Shown here: positions 35,692 to 43,221 of the stretch, one piece after another
Layout: each line of letters starts with the position of its first letter
How positions within the stretch are numbered: position 1 is the stretch's first letter
Origin: Opitutia bacterium
Lineage (GTDB): Bacteria > Verrucomicrobiota > Verrucomicrobiia > Opitutales > Opitutaceae
Length of the DNA: 64,000 nt
Direction of reading: 5' to 3'
NCBI GenBank assembly: GCA_016187925.1
Contig: JACPIS010000048.1
Coordinates: 55,239-119,238 of the forward strand
Position numbers and translations under genes: made by a program
The notes under the pieces: model-generated
The model's input: only the letters and a program-made list of their open reading frames with translations
The model's database searches: none
What the model was told of the DNA's origin: nothing

Positions 35692-37005
35692 TCAATTGGC
35701 GGGCAACACCGTGCCGCGACACTCGCCGAGGCCGATACGGCGCGCGCCGGGGCGTTCGGCGTAGCCGCGCAGGATGATCTCGTCGCCGTCGGCGAGGAAT
35801 TTTCGCTCCTCGCCGCCGGGGAGCTTGAGGGGCTCCGTGCCGCGCCAGGTGAGCTCCAGCATGCAGCCGCGCATGTCGCGCTCCGGGCCGGAGACGGTGC
35901 CGCTGCCCAAGAGGTCACCGGGTTGGAGATTGCAGCCGTTGCTGGCGTGGTGCGCGAGCAGTTGGGCGAGCGTCCAGTACATGTGTTGGAAATTCCCGCG
36001 CGAGATCCGGTGCGGAGCCTGGCCGGCGAGGCGCATCTGCGCCGTGAGCAGGTAGACTTCGAGCGTGAGGTTCAGGCCGCCGCGCGCGGTGTCGGTCGCG
36101 TCGGTGAGGTAGGGCAGGGGAGCCGGGTCGGCGCCGTCGCGCTTGAACGCCGGCACGTGGAAGGGCGCGAGCGCCTCCATCGTCACAACCCACGGGGAAA
36201 TCGTCGTGGCGAAATTTTTCGCGAGAAACGGCCCGAGCGGCTGGTATTCCCAGGTCTGCACATCGCGGGCGGACCAGTCGTTGAGCAGCACCACGCCGAA
36301 CAGCTGGTTCGCGGCCTGCGCCAGCGGAATGCGCTCGCCGAGGCGATTGCCCGGACCGACGAACGCGCCGAGCTCAAGCTCGTAGTCGAAGTTTTTGCAC
36401 GGAGCGAAAACGGGCGCGGGAGCGTCGGCCGGTTTCAGCTGGCCGTGCGGGCGGCGCACCGCAGTGCCGCTGACAACGATGGACGAGCCGCGGCCGTGGT
36501 AGCCGATGGGGATCCACTTGTAGTTCGGCAGGAGCGGATTTTCCGGGCGGAGCATCGAGCCGACGTTCGTGGCGTGGTGGATCGAGGCGTAGAAATCCGT
36601 GTAGTCGCCGATGCGGGCGGGCAGCAGCATCTCGGCGTCGCGCATCGGCACGAGGCACGCCGAGACGCGCGCGCGCTGCTCGCCTTCGGGGCAGGTGTCG
36701 CTGCCGAGCAGTTCGCTCAAGCGGGCGCGGAGGGCGGACCAGGCTGGCGCGCCGAGGGCCATCAGGGCGTTGAGTTCGGGCTGCCCGCAGGCCGGGGACA
36801 CGGCGTCCGGCAGCAGGCCCGCGCGGGCCGCGGCGCGCAGGTCGAGGATGCGGTCGCCGATGGCGGCGCCGATGAGCGCTGACGGATCGGCGGCGGTGCG
36901 GAACACGCCGTAGGGCAGATTTTGGAGCGGAAAATCGGAATCGGCGACATTGGCCGACTCGATCCAGCTGCGGCGGGTGAGATCGTGGGTTTGGTTGAGC
37001 ATCAT
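35692..37005 (-). CDS. fahA: fumarylacetoacetase
   Basis: A 437-residue enzyme that cleaves fumarylacetoacetate to fumarate and acetoacetate, the last step of tyrosine/homogentisate breakdown. Signatures are YTDFYASIHHATNVGSMLRP (catalytic His and metal ligands), WIPIGYHGRGSSIVVSGT, DFELELG-like YELELGAFVGPGN, NDWSARDVQTWEY and GTVSGPERDMRGCMLELTWRG. The length fits the family. Its ATGATG start overlaps the stop of the upstream gene, so the two are co-translated. No hppD or hmgA gene is seen in this window. Confidence 0.95.
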   Translation of the reverse strand: MMLNQTHDLTRRSWIESANVADSDFPLQNLPYGVFRTAADPSALIGAAIGDRILDLRAAARAGLLPDAVSPACGQPELNALMALGAPAWSALRARLSELLGSDTCPEGEQRARVSACLVPMRDAEMLLPARIGDYTDFYASIHHATNVGSMLRPENPLLPNYKWIPIGYHGRGSSIVVSGTAVRRPHGQLKPADAPAPVFAPCKNFDYELELGAFVGPGNRLGERIPLAQAANQLFGVVLLNDWSARDVQTWEYQPLGPFLAKNFATTISPWVVTMEALAPFHVPAFKRDGADPAPLPYLTDATDTARGGLNLTLEVYLLTAQMRLAGQAPHRISRGNFQHMYWTLAQLLAHHASNGCNLQPGDLLGSGTVSGPERDMRGCMLELTWRGTEPLKLPGGEERKFLADGDEIILRGYAERPGARRIGLGECRGTVLPAN

Positions 37006-37901
37006 AACCAGCGGAGGGCTTGCAGGCCTTCGATCGGCTCGGTGAAAGAGCAGGAACCGAAGGAGCGGGCGAAATTCTGGCGGGTGGCGGCGAGTTGCGC
37101 CGTGGTGAAACGGCGACCGCGCCAAGTGATGACGTCGGCCGAGACAGCGAATGCGGCGGCATCCATTTCGCCGAGCAGCGCCCCGGCGTCGGCTTCGCTG
37201 CCTCCGGTGTGGACCAGCGCGGCGGCCAGGAAAACATTGAGGAAGCCGAACATCACTCCGCGCGGGCTGCCCGGCTCGTAGGTCAGCGCGAATTCGCCAC
37301 GCAGCGGGTGGTGCAGGCCGGCCGTGGTCTTGAACGGCACACCGGCTTCGCGGCAGGCGAGCATGAACCGGGCGACGTCGGCCGGCGCCGGGAAAGCGGA
37401 AGCAGTGACCCCGCCCGTGCGAATCTTGGCGCCGAGGGGACGGGCGCCGGTCGCCCCGCGTGTGGCTTTGAGGGCGGCGATGAAGGCCGGCGCGTCGCTG
37501 TTGCCCGGGACTTCCACCCAGATTTCGAAATCGGACGGAAAAGGCGCAATCAGCCGCGCGACATCCGCCGGCGTCGCCGCCTTGGTCTCGAGCGAGACGA
37601 TGCGGGCGGACGGATGGCGGGAATTGAAATCGCGAATGACGGTCGCGTCGGCCGCCGGGTCGTCGCCGGCGAGCGCGCTCAGTTGCCAGCCGGCTTGGGC
37701 AGCGGGAGCGAGCCGCGCGTGGGCGGCTTCGAATTCCGTGAGGCGCGCCAGTGGCACAATGAACCGGCCGAGTGCACCAGCGTGCGGCCCGCGCAGGTAG
37801 TCCGCGTGATTCCGCACCGCGTCGGTCATCGGCAGCTTGGCCGGCGGGAAAAGACCGGCGTAGTCGATGAGGCCGTGAAGCAGCGTGGGGAGCGCGGACA
37901 T
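37002..37901 (-). CDS. conserved protein coupled to fumarylacetoacetase
   Basis: A 299-residue cytosolic protein. Recognisable stretches are LIDYAGLFPPAKLPM near the start, FEIWVEVPGN, GAKIRTGGVTASAFP, VPFKTTAGLHHPLRGEF and GVMFGFLNVFLAAALVHTGG; the alternation of short strands and helices looks like a barrel enzyme (inference). I do not know a function for this family. Its overlap with fahA suggests a role in aromatic amino acid or fumarylacetoacetate metabolism. The ATG at 37901 is chosen; a longer frame to 37973 adds a poorly conserved-looking lead. Confidence 0.7.
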   Translation of the reverse strand: MSALPTLLHGLIDYAGLFPPAKLPMTDAVRNHADYLRGPHAGALGRFIVPLARLTEFEAAHARLAPAAQAGWQLSALAGDDPAADATVIRDFNSRHPSARIVSLETKAATPADVARLIAPFPSDFEIWVEVPGNSDAPAFIAALKATRGATGARPLGAKIRTGGVTASAFPAPADVARFMLACREAGVPFKTTAGLHHPLRGEFALTYEPGSPRGVMFGFLNVFLAAALVHTGGSEADAGALLGEMDAAAFAVSADVITWRGRRFTTAQLAATRQNFARSFGSCSFTEPIEGLQALRWL

Positions 37902-38007
37902 CGCCGCTACGTTGGCGGCGATGCGAAACGAGTCAACCGGCCGCTGGGGTGTCGCCGCGGTTGGTCGCTCCACTTATAGACGGCGGAGCGACGCTGAAAT
38001 CAGGCGG

Positions 38008-39945
38008 TCAGTCGCGCAGGTATTTGCCGAGGAAGGCCTCGAGCCGGCGGTAGAAGGCGATGCGGCTGCTTTCATTGCGGAAGCCGTGGCCCTCGTCCTT
38101 CTCGATGATGACCTCGTAGGTTTGGCCGTGTTTTTTCAGCTCAGGCTCGAGGCGCGTCCAGTGGCCGATTTCCACCCGCGGATCGTTGCGGCCGTAGGCG
38201 TGGAGTGTCGGGATCTTGATCCGCTCGACGAAGTTCACCGGAGAGTGGTCGTGCTTGTATTGTCTGTCGTCACCGACCGACTCGCGGTAGAAGATATCGG
38301 AGCTGCGGTCAAAGCGCCCGCGGCCCCAGCTGGTGATGAGGCCGAGATCGGAGACGCCGACGTAATTGACGGCGCAGCGGTAGAGGTCGGGGGTGAACGT
38401 GGCGCCAGCGAGGGCCGCGTAGCCGCCGTAGCTGGCGCCGTAGATGGCGACATGGCCGGCATCGGTGATGCCCTGGGCGATGGCCCATTGCACACCGTCG
38501 GTCAGATCATCCTGCATCTTGCCGCCCCACTCGCGGTAGCCGGCTTTTTCGAAGGAGTAACCGTAGCCGCCGGAGCCGCGGTAATTGATCTGGAGGACGG
38601 CGTAGCCGCGGCTGGCGAGAAACTGGACCTCGGAGTTGAAGCCCCATTCGTCGCGCGGGCCGTACGGGCCGCCGTGGGGATTGACGATCAGCGGCACGGG
38701 CCGGCCCTCGGCGCCGGCCGGGCGCGTGAGATAGCCGTGGAGCAGGAGGCCGTCGCGCGCCTTGAACTGGATGGGCTCCATCGGACGGAGGCTGGCCGCA
38801 TCAAGCTTGGAGTTCACCCGGCCGAGCAACATGAGGGCGGGCTTGCGGAGATTGAGGAGGTAATAGGCTCCGGGTTCGCGGTCGTTGTGGGCGGTGACGA
38901 TGAGCACCTTCTCGTCGTCGGAGCGGCTGGTGACGACGTTGGTGGTATGAGGGAGGGAGCGGTCAATCTGGGCCTGCAGGGCGGCGCGGTCGGTGTCGAA
39001 CCAGTGCTGGTGGTCTTTTTCGGTGGTATACGTGACGCCGTAGAGTTTGCGCCGGTCGCGCGAGAAGATGATGTTGGCGATCTCGCCGTCGGGCGTGTGG
39101 AAAAGCACGGGCCCGAGCTCGAGCGTGCGGGTGTTGAAAGCGTGGAGGGCGAAGGTGTCGGTCCGGTCGCGGTTCAGCAGGTAGAGCGTCTCATTGTCGG
39201 CGGCGAACTGGAGGAAGTTCCAACGCTGGTCGGTGACGGGAAATGCGGCGACCTGCTCCCATTTCGACGCATCGGCGGAGCGGCGGACTTCGTAGAGGGT
39301 CTTGTCGCCTTCGAGGCGTACACGGGCGCGGATCGCGCCGGTACAGTCGGCGACGAACCCGCCGGTATCGGGCTTGTCAATGTTGATGGGCACGGCGCGG
39401 CGTTCGCCGGTGCGCACGTCGAGAAACCAGAGGTCGAAACTAAAGCTGCCGATGTTCTTTGGGCCGCTGATGAGGATGCGGTTGGGGTCGTGCGGCAGCG
39501 TGTCGATGATGTTGGCGAAGTTGGCCCGGTCGGAGAGCAGCTCGCGGTAAGACTCGGCGAGTGCGACGACGCGACGCTTGCTGAGCGAGATGGAACGGAG
39601 CGCCGTCGACTCGTTGCCGCCGAGGTCGCCGCCGTAGACGAGGCGGTCGCTGCCTTTCCAGAGGAAGTATTCGATGTTTTCGTCGGCGGCCGAGACGAGC
39701 GGCTCGACTTTGCCGGTATCGAGGTGCATGAGCGCGATGCCGACCTTGCCGGTGCCGAGCGTGGTGAGAAATGCGACGTTGAGTCCGTCGGGGGAGACCT
39801 GCACGGAGCGGATGTCCGGCTCGGCAAAGAAGTGCTCCAGCGGAGCGGGACTTTTCGGGGTTTCGGCGCGCAGGATCACGAGGCTCAGGCCGAACAATGC
39901 GACGACGGCGCGGCTCAGCATACGACGGGGGAGGAAGGCAATCAT
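38008..39945 (-). CDS. exported S9 family peptidase (copy 1)
   Basis: A 645-residue serine peptidase of the prolyl oligopeptidase clan. An N-terminal hydrophobic segment (MLSRAVVALFGLSLVILRAE) acts as a signal. Residues about 35-370 form the beta-propeller; the alpha/beta-hydrolase domain has HGGPYGPRDEWGFN, the nucleophile Ser505 in GASYGGYAAL, Asp588 in GRNDPRV and His620 in DEGHGF. It is transcribed away from the neighbouring TonB-dependent receptor and is paralogous to the peptidase at 49628-51580. It probably trims peptides outside or in the periplasm. Confidence 0.92.
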   Translation of the reverse strand: MIAFLPRRMLSRAVVALFGLSLVILRAETPKSPAPLEHFFAEPDIRSVQVSPDGLNVAFLTTLGTGKVGIALMHLDTGKVEPLVSAADENIEYFLWKGSDRLVYGGDLGGNESTALRSISLSKRRVVALAESYRELLSDRANFANIIDTLPHDPNRILISGPKNIGSFSFDLWFLDVRTGERRAVPINIDKPDTGGFVADCTGAIRARVRLEGDKTLYEVRRSADASKWEQVAAFPVTDQRWNFLQFAADNETLYLLNRDRTDTFALHAFNTRTLELGPVLFHTPDGEIANIIFSRDRRKLYGVTYTTEKDHQHWFDTDRAALQAQIDRSLPHTTNVVTSRSDDEKVLIVTAHNDREPGAYYLLNLRKPALMLLGRVNSKLDAASLRPMEPIQFKARDGLLLHGYLTRPAGAEGRPVPLIVNPHGGPYGPRDEWGFNSEVQFLASRGYAVLQINYRGSGGYGYSFEKAGYREWGGKMQDDLTDGVQWAIAQGITDAGHVAIYGASYGGYAALAGATFTPDLYRCAVNYVGVSDLGLITSWGRGRFDRSSDIFYRESVGDDRQYKHDHSPVNFVERIKIPTLHAYGRNDPRVEIGHWTRLEPELKKHGQTYEVIIEKDEGHGFRNESSRIAFYRRLEAFLGKYLRD

Positions 39946-40215
39946 AGGAATCGGCAGTCTTGTTTGTGGTGGTACCGGGGCATGCGCGTGGCCCGCGAGG
40001 CAGGTGCAGTTACAGGTGAATTTCACCCGAAAGTGTCCAATTACTCGTCGCGCACGGGGCTTTTTTTGTCGCGCAAAGATAGTCGTTCGTCGACAAAAAT
40101 GAGCAGTTTGCCGTTGCTTACACGTGGGCAACTTATTTGCTTTCAACTGTCAGACTGTCCGCGCAATCGCCTGATTGCTCCGGACCAACACAACACAACA
40201 CACCCTGAAGGAACT
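39946..40215. promoter_or_regulatory. divergent control region with two inverted repeats
   Basis: Between the S9 peptidase and the first receptor lie GGTGAATTTCACC (40015-40027, perfect 6-bp arms) and TTTTTGTCG paired with CGACAAAAA (40063-40071 and 40091-40099). Both could be operator or RNA structures for the divergent pair. The receptor ATG has a close AAGGA (40208-40212). Confidence 0.4.
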
Positions 40216-42996
40216 ATGAACTACTCCGCAAGGAAGACCCTGGCGGCGCTTGGCCTGATTTTTGGCTATAGCGCTTGGGCGACCATCGGGCAGGCGCAAG
40301 CCGCGGCTGCCGACACCGCCAAATCGGAAGAGCAGACCGTCAAACTCGAGAAATTCGAAGTCACCGGTTCGTACATCCCGTTCGCCGGCACGCAGACCGC
40401 CCTGCCCGTCACCACGCTTGACGCCAAGGCGATCGAAAACACCGGCATCACTTCCAACGTGCTGGAAGTGCTGCGCAAGGCCGCGCCCCAATTCACGGGC
40501 AACGGCAATCTCGGCAACTCCAACGCCAACATCTCAAGCGGCGCGACCGGCGGCGGTTCACAGGTCGCTTTCCGCAACACGCAGACCCTCGTGCTCGTCA
40601 ACGGCCGGCGCATGTCGTACGCCCCGATTCTCGCCTCCGGCGGTTTCCAGTACGTCGACGTCAACCTGATCCCGATCGCCGCCATCGAGCGCATCGACAT
40701 CCTGCAGGATGGCGCCTCCGCCACCTACGGCACCGATGCCGTCGCCGGCGTGGTGAACATCATCCTCAAGAGTGACTACAAGGGCTTCGAGGTGGGTTCG
40801 CACTACGGCTTCTCCACCAACACGGGGCACTACGAGCAGCGCTCGTTCTCCGTGGTCGGGGGCGCCAGCACCGATAAGACGGGCATCACCGTCTCGGCGG
40901 AGTACACCTCCACCGATCCGCTCTTCCAGTATGAGCGCGAATTCTCCAATCCCGCCTACGGCACGGCGAGTTTTGCCGGTATCGTCAACACCCGGCCGCC
41001 CGTCAGCCCGACGCAGTTCTACGTGCTGAATCCGTCGCTCAACGCACCCCCGGCCGGCCACACCGACCTCGCCACCCTCGTGGCGGCCGGTGTCTACATC
41101 CCGGTCGATTCAACCAACCTGATCCTCGGCCTCGGCAATGAAAAGCAATACGCCTTCAATCTGGCGCAGTACGTGACCCTGCTCGTCGAAAACAAACGCA
41201 GCAGCGCCACGGTGAACTTCGACCACAAGATGAACGATAACGTCTCGGTGTTCGGTGACCTCATCTACACGCAGACCAACACGTATTCGCAGTTGAACGC
41301 CCAGCCGATCACCGCCGTTCTGGCTGCCTCGAATCCCTCGAATCCCACGAACCAGACGATGCAGGTCCGCAACCGCTTCCTCTCGAATCCGCGCGAGTAC
41401 TTCTACGACACGAACAGCTTGCGCGGCATCATCGGTGCTCGCGGCTCGTTCAACGACAACTTCAAGTGGGAGACGGCGGCGAACAAGAACATCATCGATC
41501 AGAATTACACCAACAACAACGTCGTCAACGCGGTCCTCCGCGCCGATGCCGTGGCCACCGGTCTGGTCAACCTCGCTGCGCGCGAACAGGCGCCCGGCGC
41601 CGTGGCCGCCGCCGGCTTCTTCGGCACCGCGATCGGCAAGGCCACCTCCACCCTCACCACCTACGATGCCCGCGTGAACGGTGAGGCTTTCGAAATGCCC
41701 GCCGGCCCGGTCGGCTTCGCCGTCGGTATGGAGTATCGTGTCGAGACGCTCAAGCAGACCGCCGACGTTTACTCGCAGACGAACACGTTCGGCTGGGAAT
41801 CGGCCACCACGCTCGATCCCTTCAACTCGGATCGCAACGTCTGGTCGTACTTCGCCGAGGTCCGTGTCCCGTTGCTCAGCGACAAGCAGAACATCCAGTT
41901 CGCCCACTCCCTCGATGTCGACCTCGCGGTTCGCAGTGAGAAATACAGCGACACCGACGACCCGACGGTCCCGAAGGTGTCCCTCAGTTGGCGCCCGCTC
42001 AACGAGGAGCTGCTGATCCGTGCGACCTACTCGAAGTCGTTCTCCGCCCCGACGCTGTTCAATCTGTTCGGCCCCGGCGGCATCGGCTTCACCAGCGGAC
42101 TCGCCCTCGACAAGTTGGGCGGCGGTGTCATCAGCGGACAGGCCAACGCCCGTTCCGGCTCGAATTCGGCCCTGCTGCCCTCGCGCTCGAAGAACTACAC
42201 GTTCGGCTTCGTCTGGTCTCCGAAGACGCTGGGCAGCCTGAATACCAAGGGCTTCTCGCTTACGGTCGACTACTTCGACATCAAGCAGACGGACCTGATC
42301 TCGAGCATTGGTTCCGAGACGATCCTGCAGGATGTCGAGACGCTCGGTGCGGCCTCGCCCTACGCTGGCTTCGTGAAACTCGGCAGCTTCAACGGCACGG
42401 CGATCTCTGCTCCCGGTCAGATCGGCAACAACGCCATCGATTCGATCTATGTCACGGACACGCTCGTGAACATCGCCAACCAGAAGCTCAAGGGCGTCGA
42501 CGTGAAGGTCGAGTATACCTACAACCACGACAGCTTCGGTCGCTTCGATGCGGTCGCCTCGGTCGGTTACTACAAGAGCTATACGTTCCAGGCGCTGCCC
42601 ACTTCGGATTCGTTGGAGACCGTCGGCCTGGCCACCAACACCAACGGCACCATCCCGCGCTGGCTGAGCTACACCTCGGTCAACTGGAGCCGCGGCCACT
42701 GGCGCGCCAACCTCGGCTGGCAACACATCCCCGGCGTGACTGACCTCAACGGTGATGGCAGCGAGATTGCGCCATTCGAAATCGGGGCCTACGATGCCAT
42801 CGACATCTCGGCCTCCTACGCGTTCGGCTCCGACTGGAAGTGGCTCAATGGCCTGTCGGTCCGTGTTGGCGCTAACAACGTACTGAACAAGATGCCCCCG
42901 CGCGGCGGTGGCACCTTCTCCGAAGCCAACGCCGATATCGCCACCTACAGCCCCATCGGCCGCATGGTGTTCGTCGAGGGCAAGTACAAGTTCTAA
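40216..42996 (+). CDS. TonB-dependent receptor (1)
   Basis: A 926-residue outer-membrane receptor. A signal peptide (about 1-29, ending GQAQA) is followed by TVKLEKFEVTGS (41-52), the TonB-box region usual in Opitutaceae receptors. The plug domain (about 60-180) has LVLVNGRRM, IERIDILQDGASATYGTDAVAGVVNIIL. The 22-strand barrel follows, with the end-of-barrel motif GRMVFVEGKYKF closing on Phe. No N-terminal STN signalling domain is present. It is the first of three receptors in a row; the next to peptidases suggests peptide uptake. Ends with its own terminator. An open frame running 2300 bases further upstream is an artefact. Confidence 0.93.
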   Translation: MNYSARKTLAALGLIFGYSAWATIGQAQAAAADTAKSEEQTVKLEKFEVTGSYIPFAGTQTALPVTTLDAKAIENTGITSNVLEVLRKAAPQFTGNGNLGNSNANISSGATGGGSQVAFRNTQTLVLVNGRRMSYAPILASGGFQYVDVNLIPIAAIERIDILQDGASATYGTDAVAGVVNIILKSDYKGFEVGSHYGFSTNTGHYEQRSFSVVGGASTDKTGITVSAEYTSTDPLFQYEREFSNPAYGTASFAGIVNTRPPVSPTQFYVLNPSLNAPPAGHTDLATLVAAGVYIPVDSTNLILGLGNEKQYAFNLAQYVTLLVENKRSSATVNFDHKMNDNVSVFGDLIYTQTNTYSQLNAQPITAVLAASNPSNPTNQTMQVRNRFLSNPREYFYDTNSLRGIIGARGSFNDNFKWETAANKNIIDQNYTNNNVVNAVLRADAVATGLVNLAAREQAPGAVAAAGFFGTAIGKATSTLTTYDARVNGEAFEMPAGPVGFAVGMEYRVETLKQTADVYSQTNTFGWESATTLDPFNSDRNVWSYFAEVRVPLLSDKQNIQFAHSLDVDLAVRSEKYSDTDDPTVPKVSLSWRPLNEELLIRATYSKSFSAPTLFNLFGPGGIGFTSGLALDKLGGGVISGQANARSGSNSALLPSRSKNYTFGFVWSPKTLGSLNTKGFSLTVDYFDIKQTDLISSIGSETILQDVETLGAASPYAGFVKLGSFNGTAISAPGQIGNNAIDSIYVTDTLVNIANQKLKGVDVKVEYTYNHDSFGRFDAVASVGYYKSYTFQALPTSDSLETVGLATNTNGTIPRWLSYTSVNWSRGHWRANLGWQHIPGVTDLNGDGSEIAPFEIGAYDAIDISASYAFGSDWKWLNGLSVRVGANNVLNKMPPRGGGTFSEANADIATYSPIGRMVFVEGKYKF

Positions 42997-43030
42997 GACC
43001 TGACCCGCAGTCAGGGCTGATTTACCTCCC

Positions 43031-43060
43031 AGAGGCCCGGCGCAAGCCGGGCCTCTTTTT
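43031..43060 (+). terminator. terminator of receptor 1
   Basis: AGAGGCCCGGC and GCCGGGCCTCT form an 11-bp stem around GCAA, followed by a T run. Confidence 0.85.
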
Positions 43061-43221
43061 CGTGCGCGCGCTCTCATGGGGAAACCCTCATGGTCCGGGG
43101 GTTGGCAGATTTTGGTTGTGCTTGTCGGGGCAAGTTGTTTCACCCGGACCCGACCAAAGTCAAAGTACGGGGCGGCCACACAACCTGCCCCGTTCCACGT
43201 AACCTAACCCTCGAGATAACT

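Noticed and set aside
37885..40215. Apparent N-terminal extension of receptor 1 by over 770 codons
   Set aside because: It runs antisense through the S9 peptidase gene; the true receptor starts at 40216 with a ribosome site, signal peptide and TonB-box region.
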